Below are positions 35,304 to 43,791 of a DNA stretch of 64,000 nt, piece by piece (the first letter of the stretch is position 1; every line of letters starts with the position of its first letter). The stretch spans positions 62,001 to 126,000 of the forward strand of contig DACH01000016.1 of NCBI GenBank assembly GCA_002494625.1, given 5' to 3'. The DNA is from Archaeoglobus sp. UBA234 (GTDB lineage: Archaea; Halobacteriota; Archaeoglobi; Archaeoglobales; Archaeoglobaceae). The notes beneath the pieces are model-generated. The model worked only from the letters and a program-made list of their open reading frames with translations. It did not search any database and was not told the origin of the DNA. The position numbers and the translations under genes were made by a program.

Positions 35304-36236
35304 ATGGAGATATGTATCGCTCTGACATCTCACAGGGTTGAATTTATACCACTTTTAAGAGATGAAGCATTAGCTTCAGATATAATAATACTCGAGGAGC
35401 CACCAAATGAGAGCCTTTTTCGCCTTCTCAGAGGTGAGATTACCTTAGAAAGCTATGTCAGAAGCCTTGATACATCTTTTCCCCTCTACACATATTTTCT
35501 TGCAGACCTTCTGAAGAATTTGCATTCCATGGGAAAAAGAATATTACAGGTTGAACCTTATCTGGAAGTGGTTCAGAAAATTCAGCAATCAATCGAGTCT
35601 GGGTCTTTTGATGAGCTTATTAGGGATGAAAGAATTGAGAAAATAAGACAGACTGAGAAAAAAGCCTTTGGAGCTTTTATTGACTACCAGGAGGCTTTCA
35701 TGTCAGGAGACTTTGAAAGGCTTATTGAGGCAACGATTAATTTTTCAAGGGCTGATGCAGAACGATTCGTTGTAAGAGACTCAATGAGGCTTGATGCGAT
35801 AGCTGATACCCTTCGTGATGCTGGAAACGAGCCCGATGTTAGGATTCTAATCGAAGCTGGTTCGATTCATACTCAGATTCCTGAATCTCTTGACAGGATG
35901 CTGGATATGGACTATGTAAGAAAAATAAATCTTAAGAAAAAGGCAGCTGAAATGCTTGGTGTAGAGGCAATCAAAAATCCTGGAACACTTCTTACAGAGA
36001 TTTTCATCAGAAATGAGAATATAAGCGGGGAAGAGCTTAGAACCTTAGCTGCAAGGAGCCTTCTTTACATATCCAAGGTAACACCTGAAGAGATGATGCC
36101 AGATAGCAATAACAGGTTTCCCCACTTCTTAGAGGAGGTGAGGGTATCAGAGGAAGTTTATTCGATGGATTACGAGCAGTGCAGAGAAGAATTTGAAAGA
36201 ATATGGAAGAGAAGAAATATGTGGAAGAGCAGTTAG
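35304..36236 (+). CDS. conserved hypothetical, possibly TraB/ChaN-like fold
   Basis: A 310-residue soluble protein I do not recognise with certainty. It begins with a strand-like MEICIALTSHRVEFIP, then DIIILEEPPN. Near 155-185 it has VVRDSMRLDAIADTL followed by VRILIEAGSIHTQI. An arginine-aspartate helix and then a strand ending in glycine and histidine recall the R-x-x-x-MA and hydrophobic-G-x-H pattern of TraB/TIKI/ChaN-type hydrolases. This is a weak reading by eye. The middle (60-140) is helical and charged. It follows the HdrC-HdrB-like gene by 63 bases on the same strand and may share its transcript. Confidence 0.55.
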   Translation: MEICIALTSHRVEFIPLLRDEALASDIIILEEPPNESLFRLLRGEITLESYVRSLDTSFPLYTYFLADLLKNLHSMGKRILQVEPYLEVVQKIQQSIESGSFDELIRDERIEKIRQTEKKAFGAFIDYQEAFMSGDFERLIEATINFSRADAERFVVRDSMRLDAIADTLRDAGNEPDVRILIEAGSIHTQIPESLDRMLDMDYVRKINLKKKAAEMLGVEAIKNPGTLLTEIFIRNENISGEELRTLAARSLLYISKVTPEEMMPDSNNRFPHFLEEVRVSEEVYSMDYEQCREEFERIWKRRNMWKSS

Positions 36237-36288
36237 TGTTATCAGCTTTAATTCGAAAATGAGTGGCATGTTGATGAAAACGAGGAAT

Positions 36289-36300
36289 ATCTATATATTT
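36289..36300 (+). promoter_or_regulatory. TATA box of the ribosomal superoperon
   Basis: ATCTATATATTT lies 21-32 nt before the ATG at 36321, with no Shine-Dalgarno site between. It is the best promoter-like sequence before a run of co-directional ribosomal genes and implies a leaderless first gene. Confidence 0.65.
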
Positions 36301-36320
36301 CCTCTCTGAATCTCTATTTT

Positions 36321-37100
36321 ATGGTTTCAATAGCGATTCCATCTTCTTCCCTCTTAAATGAAACTGATGAAAAGCTGAAGGCTTATAAGGTGTGGCAGAT
36401 AGCAAGATCAGCGGCAATTTTCAGGGTTAAAACAATCTACATATATGAAGACCCCGCAGGGGATGAGACTGAATACATACGGGAAATCCTTGAGTACCTT
36501 GAGACCCCTCAGTATCTCAGGAGGCATTTATTTCCACTGAAAAAATCTTTAAGGTTTGCAGGAGCACTGCCACCTCTTGCAATTCCATCTCATCTCCCGA
36601 AACATTTAAAAATCGGTGAGTTAAGGGATGGGGTTGTAAGAAGAGTTGGTCCTGACGGAGCGTCATGGGTGGATATTGGACTGGACGCCCTGGCTCTCCT
36701 GAAGTCTGAGAAGAGAAGGGGAGCCCGCGTGACCGTCAGGGTCTGTTCGAAGAAACCGTTGGTCGTAGAAGAGGCAGAACCGGAATCCTACTGGGGTTAC
36801 CGGGTTGAGGAGGTAAAACTGAAAGACCTCCTTAGGAAAGAGGCGGTAATCCTATCCAGAAGCGGAAGGAGAATATCAGTAGCAAGGGAAAAGCTTTGCG
36901 AGGGCACAGTCCTGATATTCGGAAGCCCTGATGAGGGTGTCCAGAAAATCGCAGAAAAACAGGGCTTAAAAATCCCTACGGAAGTGCCGGTAATAAACAC
37001 AATCCCTGGGCAGGGTACTGCAACAGTCAGACTGGAAGAAGCAATAATCGCAACCCTTGCAATAAGAAATGTGTGTAAAGAATTTAATGCTAATCCCTAA
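36321..37100 (+). CDS. SPOUT-superfamily RNA methyltransferase-like protein (COG2106)
   Basis: A 259-residue protein of the archaeal/eukaryal SPOUT1 (C9orf114) family. The N-terminus VSIAIPSSSLLNETDEKLKA is typical. An OB-fold-like insertion (about 90-150; VVRRVGPDGASWVDIGL) is followed by the C-terminal SPOUT knot with LIFGSPDEGV near 196 and NTIPGQGTATVRLEEAI near 230. Family members bind RNA and probably methylate it. In many archaea this gene stands just before uL3, as here, so a role in ribosomal RNA modification is likely. Confidence 0.85.
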   Translation: MVSIAIPSSSLLNETDEKLKAYKVWQIARSAAIFRVKTIYIYEDPAGDETEYIREILEYLETPQYLRRHLFPLKKSLRFAGALPPLAIPSHLPKHLKIGELRDGVVRRVGPDGASWVDIGLDALALLKSEKRRGARVTVRVCSKKPLVVEEAEPESYWGYRVEEVKLKDLLRKEAVILSRSGRRISVAREKLCEGTVLIFGSPDEGVQKIAEKQGLKIPTEVPVINTIPGQGTATVRLEEAIIATLAIRNVCKEFNANP

Positions 37101-37130
37101 AATCGTGAAAATTGGATAAGGTGGTATGGA

Positions 37131-38114
37131 ATGAAAGAGCACAGACCGAGAAGAGGTTCGATGGCATTTTCGCCAAGAAAGAGGGCGAAGAGTATAATAC
37201 CAAGGATAAGGGCTTGGCCCGAACACAGCGAAGCCAAGGTACTCGGCTTTGCCGGCTATAAGGCTGGCATGACACATGTTGTGATGGTGGATGATAGGAA
37301 GAATTCCCCTACATATGGGGATGAAATTGTTGTGCCTGTAACAGTTCTTGAAACACCCCCGCTCAAGGTAGCTGCAGTGAGAGCATATACTAAAACTCCA
37401 TATGGATACAAAATAGAGGGGGAGTACTGGACAGCTGAGCTTGATGAACACCTCGGCAGGAAAATAAACCTCCCCAAAAATACAAAGAGCATGGACGATC
37501 TGGACCTCGATAAGGTTGATCACTTCAGATTGCTCACCTATACGCAGCCCTACTCAGTTACGGGTGTTCCAAAAAAGGTTCCTGAAATAATGGAGCAGAA
37601 GGTTGGTGGTGGTTCCACAGCTTTTGATTATGTGAAAGAGAAACTTGGAAAAGAGATAAGGGTTTTTGAAGTCTTCGAGGAAGGGACAGTTATTGATGTA
37701 ACTTCTATAACCAAAGGCAAGGGTTTTCAGGGACCCGTAAAGAGGTGGGGAGTTATAACCCTCAACGCCAAACATGCAAGGAGCAGTAAACACAGGAGAG
37801 TGGGTAATCTTGGTCCGTGGAATCCTCACCATGTCAGACCGACTGTCCCCCAGGCTGGACAGATGGGATTCCATCAGAGGACTGAATTCAACAAGAGAAT
37901 AATAAAGATGGGCGAAAATGGAGATGAAATAACACCAAACGGCGGATTCCTTCATTATGGAGTGGTCAGGGGAGACTATGTGCTCGTTTCAGGTAGTGTT
38001 CCCGGACCGGTTAAAAGACTTGTGAGGTTCAGATATGCTCTCAGAGCTCCATCCGCCACATTTGAGGGTGTGAATGTAACCTACATAAGTAAAACTTCCA
38101 AACAGGGCAGGTGA
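37131..38114 (+). CDS. rpl3: 50S ribosomal protein uL3
   Basis: A 327-residue archaeal L3, which helps form the peptidyl-transferase region. HRPRRGSMAFSPRKRAKS at the start and KGFQGPVKRWGV near 200 are universal L3 features; RRVGNLGPWNPHHV follows. The archaeal/eukaryal N-terminal extension is present. It follows the SPOUT gene by 30 bases, with AAGGTGGT before the ATG, and overlaps the first bases of the rpl4 region. Confidence 0.97.
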   Translation: MKEHRPRRGSMAFSPRKRAKSIIPRIRAWPEHSEAKVLGFAGYKAGMTHVVMVDDRKNSPTYGDEIVVPVTVLETPPLKVAAVRAYTKTPYGYKIEGEYWTAELDEHLGRKINLPKNTKSMDDLDLDKVDHFRLLTYTQPYSVTGVPKKVPEIMEQKVGGGSTAFDYVKEKLGKEIRVFEVFEEGTVIDVTSITKGKGFQGPVKRWGVITLNAKHARSSKHRRVGNLGPWNPHHVRPTVPQAGQMGFHQRTEFNKRIIKMGENGDEITPNGGFLHYGVVRGDYVLVSGSVPGPVKRLVRFRYALRAPSATFEGVNVTYISKTSKQGR

Positions 38115-38119
38115 TTTTT

Positions 38120-38878
38120 GTGAAGGCTAAGGTTTACGATCTCAAAGGAGAAGCTGTTGAAGAAATCGAACTTCCACCCGTTTTCGAGTCAGAATACAGA
38201 CCGGATATAATAAAGAGGGCAGTTCTTGCAATTCAGAGCAGGAGAAGACAGCCTTATGGCACAAGTCCTCTTGCTGGAATAGATTACTCTGCTGAGAACT
38301 GGGGACCCGGACATGGCTATGCAAGAGTGCCGAGACTTAAAACGGGGAGGAGGGCAGCAAAAGTCCCTCAGGCTGTAAAGGGAAGAGCTCCACATCCACC
38401 CAAGGTTCAGAAAGTCTGGAAGGAGAAGATAAACAGGAAAGAGATGAAAAAGGCTCTCTGTTCAGCAATCTCAGCTACAGTTGATCCTGCTCTTGTTTCT
38501 GAGAGACCCCACATTTTTGACGGTGAACTTCCAAAAATTGTGGTTGACGATTTTGAGAATCTAAGGAAAACAAAGGAAGTTGTTGAGGCTCTGAAGGCTG
38601 TTGGTGTTTATGGAGATGTGGAGTATGCCAAAAAGAGGAGAAGATACAGGGCTGGTAGAGGTAAGATGAGAGGCAGGAGGTATGTAACAAAGAAAAGCCT
38701 TCTGATAGTGGTGGGAAAGAACTCTGATGTGCTTAAAGCAACTAGAAACCTTGAGGGTGTCGATGTTGTTGAGGTAAGGAATCTGAATGTGGAGCTTCTC
38801 GCTCCAGGAGCAAAACCAGGTAGACTCACTGTCTGGACAAAATCAGCAATCGATTATCTGGAGGGATGGTTATGCTGA
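38120..38878 (+). CDS. rpl4: 50S ribosomal protein uL4
   Basis: A 252-residue archaeal L4. QSRRRQPYGTSPLAG near 40 and the basic loop RYRAGRGKMRGRRYV near 180, which reaches into the exit tunnel, identify it. The start is GTG at 38120, because AGGTGA lies five bases before it; the GTG at 38111 is part of that site and overlaps the rpl3 stop. Confidence 0.96.
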   Translation: MKAKVYDLKGEAVEEIELPPVFESEYRPDIIKRAVLAIQSRRRQPYGTSPLAGIDYSAENWGPGHGYARVPRLKTGRRAAKVPQAVKGRAPHPPKVQKVWKEKINRKEMKKALCSAISATVDPALVSERPHIFDGELPKIVVDDFENLRKTKEVVEALKAVGVYGDVEYAKKRRRYRAGRGKMRGRRYVTKKSLLIVVGKNSDVLKATRNLEGVDVVEVRNLNVELLAPGAKPGRLTVWTKSAIDYLEGWLC

Positions 38879-39117
38879 TAAAATGCTTTATTGTCACAGA
38901 AAAGACAACAACCGAAGTAGAAAAGAACATTCTGACTGCAATAGTGGACAAAAGAGCCAGGAAAGAAGACATCAAGAGAGATATTGAGAAGAGATTTGAA
39001 GTAAAGGTGGAAAAAGTTAACACCCTTATAACTCCAAAGGGTGAGAAGAAGGCATATATAAAGCTCACGCCGGATTATTCGGCTGAAGAAGTTCTTTCAA
39101 AACTTGGAGTATTCTGA
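38872..39117 (+). CDS. rpl23: 50S ribosomal protein uL23
   Basis: An 81-residue L23, a tunnel-exit protein that docks SRP and the translocon. VTEKTTTEVEKN near the start and KVEKVNTLITPKGEKKAYIKL in the second half are family-typical. The ATG at 38872 is six bases after GGAGGG and overlaps the end of rpl4; the ATG at 38866 is too close to that site. Confidence 0.95.
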   Translation: MLIKCFIVTEKTTTEVEKNILTAIVDKRARKEDIKRDIEKRFEVKVEKVNTLITPKGEKKAYIKLTPDYSAEEVLSKLGVF

Positions 39118-39129
39118 TGAGGTGGTTGA

Positions 39130-39837
39130 ATGGGTAAAAGAATAATATCTCAGAATAGGGGAAAAGGAACTCCTACTTACAGGGCTCCCTCTCACAGGTA
39201 TAAAGCTGAGTTGAAACACATCTTTGCTCAGAGCCTTACAGCAAAAGTAATCGATATTGAGCATGATCCTGCAAGAAATGCCCCGATAGCTAAGGTAATG
39301 CTTCCAGATGGTGGGAAAAGATACATTATAGCAACAGAAGGTATGGGGACTGGAGATGTAATTGAGGCGGGAGAGAGTGTCAGAGTAAAGCCAGGTAATA
39401 TAACTTACCTCAGGAACATACCCGAAGGGACTCCGGTATGCAACATAGAATCCAATCCCGGAGATGGAGGGAAGTTTGTAAGAGCAAGTGGAACCTTTGC
39501 TCTTGTAGTTTCCCACGAGGAAAAAAGAACCCTTGTTCAGATGCCGTCAGGAACCCTGAAGTGGTTTAACCCTAACTGCAGAGCAATGATCGGAGTTGTT
39601 GCGGGTGGAGGTAGAACAGACAAGCCCTTCATCAAAGCAGGGAAGAAGTTTTACCGGTACAGGAGTAAGGCAACCAAGTGGCCCAGGGTGAGGGGAGTTG
39701 CAATGAATGCTGTTGATCATCCCTTTGGTGGTGGAAAACATCAGCATACCGGAAAACCGAAAACTGTTAGCAGAAATGCTCCTCCAGGTAGAAAAGTTGG
39801 TAGTATTGCTGCAAGAAGAACAGGAGCCAAGAGGTGA
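39130..39837 (+). CDS. rpl2: 50S ribosomal protein uL2
   Basis: A 235-residue archaeal L2, needed for peptidyl-transferase activity and subunit joining. GKRIISQNRGKGTPTYRAPS at the start and the conserved VRGVAMNAVDHPFGGGKHQH near 190 are visible. GAGGTGGTTGA precedes the ATG. The stop is followed directly by the rps19 ribosome-binding site. Confidence 0.97.
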   Translation: MGKRIISQNRGKGTPTYRAPSHRYKAELKHIFAQSLTAKVIDIEHDPARNAPIAKVMLPDGGKRYIIATEGMGTGDVIEAGESVRVKPGNITYLRNIPEGTPVCNIESNPGDGGKFVRASGTFALVVSHEEKRTLVQMPSGTLKWFNPNCRAMIGVVAGGGRTDKPFIKAGKKFYRYRSKATKWPRVRGVAMNAVDHPFGGGKHQHTGKPKTVSRNAPPGRKVGSIAARRTGAKR

Positions 39838-39842
39838 TATTA

Positions 39843-40244
39843 ATGGCACTAAAAAGCAAAGTTATCAGACCAAGGGATTTCAAATTCAGAGGGTACACCC
39901 TCGATGAAATAAAGAATATGACGCTGGAACAGTTTGCTCAGCTTCTGCCATCAAGAGAGAGAAGAAAAATAATGAGGGGTTTTACCGAGCAGGAGGAGAA
40001 ACTCCTCAGAAAGCTGAAGAAAAAGGATGTTGTTAAGACACACTGCAGGGATATGATCGTATTGCCGGAAATGGTTGGTAAAGTGATAATGGTTCACAAT
40101 GGAAAGGATTTCGTGAGAGTTGAGGTTAAGCCTGAGATGATTGGACACAGACTTGGAGAGTTTGCTCAGACTAGGACATTTATCAAGCACAGTGGTCCTG
40201 GAGTTGGAGCAACAAGAAGCAGTAAGTTTGTTCCGCTCAAGTAA
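39843..40244 (+). CDS. rps19: 30S ribosomal protein uS19
   Basis: A 133-residue archaeal S19 with the usual archaeal N-terminal extension (FKFRGYTLDEIKNMT). The core has THCRDMIVLPEMVGKVIMVH and a C-terminal LGEFAQTR then HSGPGVGATRSS. The ATG at 39843 follows GAGGTGATATTA; the upstream GTG lies in the binding site. Confidence 0.96.
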   Translation: MALKSKVIRPRDFKFRGYTLDEIKNMTLEQFAQLLPSRERRKIMRGFTEQEEKLLRKLKKKDVVKTHCRDMIVLPEMVGKVIMVHNGKDFVRVEVKPEMIGHRLGEFAQTRTFIKHSGPGVGATRSSKFVPLK

Positions 40245-40253
40245 GGTGATAAA

Positions 40254-40709
40254 ATGGCAAGGGTTGGCTATGCTTACGAGCCAGAAAGCGAAAAATCTGC
40301 GAAAGCGATGGGTTATGAGATGGACATAAGCTTCAAACATGCAGTCGAGTTGTGTGCTGCACTGAAGGGAAAGAAGATAGATCAAGCAATCAGATACCTT
40401 GAAGAAGTTGCAGAGCTCAGGAGACCTGTCCCCTTCAAGAAACATGATAAGAAGGTCCCACATAAAAGACTTGAAAAGTGGTATGCAGGTAGATATCCTC
40501 AAAAAGCAGCAAAACATCTTCTGAAGGTATTGAAGAACCTTGAAGCTAACGCAGATTACAAGGGAATAGAGAAAGAGAGGCTCATAATAACACACGCACA
40601 GGCAAAAAAAGGTAGGGTACTCAAAAGATACATGCCAAGAGCTTATGGGAGGGCAACTCCAAAGTTTAAGGTGCTCACAACAGTTGAATTTGTTGCTGAG
40701 GTGCGATAA
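40254..40709 (+). CDS. rpl22: 50S ribosomal protein uL22
   Basis: A 151-residue L22 of the archaeal/eukaryal (L17e) type, lining the exit tunnel. AMGYEMDISFKHAVELC near 20, then KGKKIDQAIRYLEEV and a C-terminal RGRVLKRYMPRAYGRATP-like segment (GRVLKRYMPRAYGRA) are typical. AAGGTGATAAA precedes the ATG. The stop overlaps the rps3 start (TAATG). Confidence 0.96.
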   Translation: MARVGYAYEPESEKSAKAMGYEMDISFKHAVELCAALKGKKIDQAIRYLEEVAELRRPVPFKKHDKKVPHKRLEKWYAGRYPQKAAKHLLKVLKNLEANADYKGIEKERLIITHAQAKKGRVLKRYMPRAYGRATPKFKVLTTVEFVAEVR

Positions 40710-41440
40710 TGGCGGTAGAAAGGAAGTTTGTTGAGGACAGGGTAAGAAAACTCAGGGTTAAAGAATGGATGGCTCAGGAAGTCAGAAATGCCGGATTTGG
40801 TGGAGTAGATATAACAAGAACACCCCTTGGCACCCAGATAACACTGTTCGTTGAGAGGCCAGGGCTTGTGATAGGAAAGGGTGGAAGAAGAATCAGAACA
40901 CTCACAGAAAAGCTGAAAGAGTTCGGAATCGACAATCCACAGGTAAGTGTTGATGAAATCGAAAAACCCGAATTCAATGCAAAGCTGATGGCTTCACTGC
41001 TTGCTAGAGCCCTTGAGAGAGGCTGGTACTTCAGAAAAGCTGGCTACAGATTCCTTTACAGGATTATGGAGGCTGGAGCAAAGGGATGTGAAATTGAGAT
41101 AAGCGGTAAACTCACCGGAGAAAGGGCAAGAACTGAGAAATTCATCGCTGGAACAATGGTTCACACTGGAGAGCCAGCAAACACTGCGGTAGTAACGGGA
41201 TACGATGTTGCAATCAAAAAGCTTGGAGTTCTCGGAGTTAAGATGAGAATAATTCCACCGGATGCAGAGCTTCCTGATGAATTCGAAGTTAGAGAAGTTC
41301 TCAAGCCAGAAGAAACGACGGAGAAAGATGAAGAAAAAGTACAGGAGTCAGAGAAGGCGGATAATGTTGAGAAGGTTGATGAAGTGGAAGCAAAAGAAGC
41401 TGGTGAGGAAAAAACTGAAACAGAGGAAACTGGAGAGTGA
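40709..41440 (+). CDS. rps3: 30S ribosomal protein uS3 with acidic C-terminal tail
   Basis: A 243-residue S3 at the mRNA entry site. An N-terminal KH domain has the GLVIGKGGRRIRTLTEKL loop near 52-69, followed by the S3 C-terminal domain (about 95-195). From about residue 195 the chain becomes a low-complexity, highly acidic tail rich in Glu and Lys (EETTEKDEEKVQESEK). Such tails occur in several archaeal S3 proteins. Confidence 0.97.
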   Translation: MAVERKFVEDRVRKLRVKEWMAQEVRNAGFGGVDITRTPLGTQITLFVERPGLVIGKGGRRIRTLTEKLKEFGIDNPQVSVDEIEKPEFNAKLMASLLARALERGWYFRKAGYRFLYRIMEAGAKGCEIEISGKLTGERARTEKFIAGTMVHTGEPANTAVVTGYDVAIKKLGVLGVKMRIIPPDAELPDEFEVREVLKPEETTEKDEEKVQESEKADNVEKVDEVEAKEAGEEKTETEETGE

Positions 41441-41444
41441 TTGA

Positions 41445-41642
41445 ATGAAGATGGAAGAAATCAGAAAGATGTCAAGAGAAGAGAAACTAAGAAAGCTCAC
41501 AGAACTTGAAAATGAACTGCTGAGGCTGAGAACTCTAATAAGGTCAGGAGGCGCAATAGAGAACCCTGGAATTGTCAAAGCCATCAGAAAGGATATAGCA
41601 AGAATAAAACTCTCCCTAGGTGAGGAGGGTTACAGGGTTTGA
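41445..41642 (+). CDS. rpl29: 50S ribosomal protein uL29
   Basis: A 65-residue two-helix protein near the tunnel exit. EEIRKMSREEKLRKLTELE and LLRLRTLIRSGGAIENPG are the archaeal L29 pattern. Its end overlaps the likely start of the RNase P gene. In many euryarchaea a SUI1 (eIF1) gene follows uL29; none is present here. Confidence 0.94.
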   Translation: MKMEEIRKMSREEKLRKLTELENELLRLRTLIRSGGAIENPGIVKAIRKDIARIKLSLGEEGYRV

Positions 41643-41968
41643 AAGCTGAACAGGGTGATTCGGTGAGATTTGTGATTGCACATGAACTGATAGGACTTCG
41701 GTGTGAGGTAATGGAAAGCCCAAATAGATTTGAGGTTGGACTAGCTGGAGAGATAGTCGATGAGACCATGAGAACATTAGTGATTCAAACCGAAAACGGG
41801 ATGAAAAGGATCCCCAAGCATGGTAGAACATTTGGTGTGTGGTATAAAGGACATAAACTGAAATTGAGCGGCAATCTCATCGAATACCGCCCTGAAGATA
41901 GAATTAAAAGAGGAATAATGCTGATTAAGAGACAGAAAGGAAATTTGAGAGAAAAATGCAGAAGGTGA
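41639..41968 (+). CDS. rnp1: RNase P protein component 1 (Rpp29/Pop4)
   Basis: A 109-residue Sm-like protein subunit of archaeal RNase P, which matures tRNA 5' ends. AHELIGLRCEVMES near 14, GEIVDETMRTLVIQTENG near 38, and RIPKHGRTFG match Rpp29. The start is uncertain: TTG 41639 overlaps the uL29 stop and follows GGAGGGTTACAGGG; GTG 41663 follows GGTGATTC and would give 101 residues. It lies in the standard archaeal place, between uL29 and uS17. Confidence 0.9.
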   Translation: MKAEQGDSVRFVIAHELIGLRCEVMESPNRFEVGLAGEIVDETMRTLVIQTENGMKRIPKHGRTFGVWYKGHKLKLSGNLIEYRPEDRIKRGIMLIKRQKGNLREKCRR

Positions 41969-41972
41969 TTTA

Positions 41973-42302
41973 ATGAGGGATATCGGTTATGATGTTAAAC
42001 CTCCTGAAAAGGAATGTGAAGATGAGAACTGTCCGTTCCACGGTAAACTTCCTGTAAGAGGTCAGGTTTTCAGAGGAAGAGTGGTGAAAACCTATGAAAA
42101 ATCTGCAGTAATCGAGAAAGAACTTCTCAGATATGTCCCGAAGTACGAGAGATACCTGAAGAAGATTTCCAAGATTCACGCTCACAATCCTCCGTGCATC
42201 GATGCCAGAGAAGGTGATAATGTAACTATAATTGAATGCAGACCTCTAAGCAAGACAAAGTCATTTGTAATCGTTGAAAAGGTCTCAGGGGTGGAAGAAT
42301 GA
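41973..42302 (+). CDS. rps17: 30S ribosomal protein uS17
   Basis: A 109-residue archaeal S17. VKPPEKECEDENCPFHGKL at the start is the archaeal extension; GRVVKTYEKSAVIEKE and YLKKISKIHAHNPPCIDAR follow. GGTGATTTA precedes the ATG. Its stop overlaps the ATG of rpl14. Confidence 0.96.
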   Translation: MRDIGYDVKPPEKECEDENCPFHGKLPVRGQVFRGRVVKTYEKSAVIEKELLRYVPKYERYLKKISKIHAHNPPCIDAREGDNVTIIECRPLSKTKSFVIVEKVSGVEE

Positions 42303-42697
42303 AGGCGAGAAAATCTACAGTTCCAAGAGCATTACCGACTGGAGCGAGGCTAATCTGTACTGACAATACCGGGGCAAGAGAGCTTGAAATTATATCCGTT
42401 AAGGGATATAAGGGAGTGAGAAGGAGATATCCGGCTGCTGGTGTGGGAGACATAGTTGTGGTTAGTGTCAAGAAGGGTACACCCGACATAAGAAAACAGA
42501 TTCACTATGCTGTGATTGTAAGGCAGAGGAAAGAGTTCAGGAGACCGGATGGAATGAGAGTGAAGTTTGAAGATAATGCTGCTGTGATTACTGATCCAAA
42601 TGGTAACCCCAAAGGAAGTGAAATCAGGGGTGCTGTGGCAAGGGAAGCTGCAGAGAGGTTTTCAAAGATTGGTTCCCTTGCATCTGCCATAGTATGA
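42299..42697 (+). CDS. rpl14: 50S ribosomal protein uL14
   Basis: A 132-residue L14 at the subunit interface. ARLICTDNTGARELEIISV near 18 and GDIVVVSVKKGTPD near 50 are highly conserved. The C-terminal GSEIRGAVAREAAERF also matches. The ATGA overlap with rps17 indicates coupled translation. Confidence 0.97.
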   Translation: MKARKSTVPRALPTGARLICTDNTGARELEIISVKGYKGVRRRYPAAGVGDIVVVSVKKGTPDIRKQIHYAVIVRQRKEFRRPDGMRVKFEDNAAVITDPNGNPKGSEIRGAVAREAAERFSKIGSLASAIV

Positions 42698-42707
42698 GGT
42701 GATTTTG

Positions 42708-43067
42708 ATGGTTCCGAGGTCAAAACAACCAAGAAAACAGAGGAGATGGCTTTACAAAACTTCAAAACTCCATGAAAGGCATAGATTGCTCAATGCAACT
42801 CTTTCAAAGGATTTGAGAGAAAAATATGGTAGAAGGACATTGAGGGTCAGAAAGGGTGACAAGGTAAAGGTGATGAGAGGAGAGTTTGCGGGCTCTGAAG
42901 GTAAAGTAATTGAAGTTGACCTGAAAAAAGCACTGATTAAAGTGGATGGAGTTACAACAACCAAGGTGGATGGAACCGAAGTTGCAGTGCCCATACATCC
43001 CTCAAATGTGATGATAATCAGTCTTGGTGAGGTAGATTCTGTGAGAAAGAAAAAGCTGGAAAAATAA
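42708..43067 (+). CDS. rpl24: 50S ribosomal protein uL24
   Basis: A 119-residue L24 with the KOW motif (VRKGDKVKVMRGEFAGSEGK near 46-65). The archaeal basic N-terminus (PRSKQPRKQRRWLYKT) is present. The ATG at 42708 follows GAGGTGATTTTG; the in-frame GTG at 42699 lies within that site. Confidence 0.96.
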   Translation: MVPRSKQPRKQRRWLYKTSKLHERHRLLNATLSKDLREKYGRRTLRVRKGDKVKVMRGEFAGSEGKVIEVDLKKALIKVDGVTTTKVDGTEVAVPIHPSNVMIISLGEVDSVRKKKLEK

Positions 43068-43088
43068 TGAAATTATGAGGTGGAAAAA

Positions 43089-43787
43089 ATGCATCAGAAA
43101 AGATTATCTGCTCCAAAGACACTGAAAATTCCAAGAAAAACAGATAAATGGCTGGTTAAGATATCTCCAGGTCCACATGATGGGAGAGCCATGCCACTTC
43201 TTGTTCTTGTCAGGGATTTCCTTGGACTTGCAGATACTGCAAGGGAAGCGAGAAGGATAATTTCAGCGGGAAAAATACTGGTTGACGGGAAACCCAGAAA
43301 GGACTACAAATTCCCTGTTGGACTCTTCGATGTAGTCAGCGTTCCCGATATAGAGAAGAGCTACAGAATTGTTTTCGATGAGAGGGGGAGATACATTCCA
43401 AAAGAGGTGGAGGATGCTGACAGGAAGATATACAAAATAACAGGAAAGGCCCTTCTGAAAGGTGGAAAGGTTCAGCTTAATCTCTTTGATGGAACGAACA
43501 TAGTAGCAAGCAATGATTACTCTACAAAGGATAGCATTGTCCTTCAGATTCCTGAGAAAAAAATCCTCAATCATCTCAAATTTGAGGAAGGTGTGCTGGT
43601 TATGATTACTGGTGGCACACATGCTGGTGAAGTAGGTAGAATCAAAGACTATAAGATTGTGAGGGGCTCATCACCCAATCTCGTTACTGTTGAGGGAGGA
43701 AGTAGAGAAATTACAACAATTGAAGATTACATCTTCGTTGTTGGAGATAAGGAAGCAAAGGAGCCTGTAATAGACCTTGGAGTGTGA
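43089..43787 (+). CDS. rps4e: 30S ribosomal protein eS4
   Basis: A 232-residue archaeal/eukaryal S4e. It has an S4 RNA-binding domain (ADTAREARRIISAGKILVDG near 50), a central domain, and a C-terminal KOW-like GGTHAGEVGRI near 180. Bacteria lack this protein. The ATG follows GAGGTGGAAAAA; the GTG at 43080 is part of that site. Confidence 0.96.
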   Translation: MHQKRLSAPKTLKIPRKTDKWLVKISPGPHDGRAMPLLVLVRDFLGLADTAREARRIISAGKILVDGKPRKDYKFPVGLFDVVSVPDIEKSYRIVFDERGRYIPKEVEDADRKIYKITGKALLKGGKVQLNLFDGTNIVASNDYSTKDSIVLQIPEKKILNHLKFEEGVLVMITGGTHAGEVGRIKDYKIVRGSSPNLVTVEGGSREITTIEDYIFVVGDKEAKEPVIDLGV

Positions 43788-43791
43788 GAGC

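Noticed and set aside
39951..40595. Minus-strand frame of 214 codons opposite uS19 and uL22
   Set aside because: It is an antisense shadow with Cys/Phe/Leu-rich composition. The ribosomal genes on the other strand are certain.
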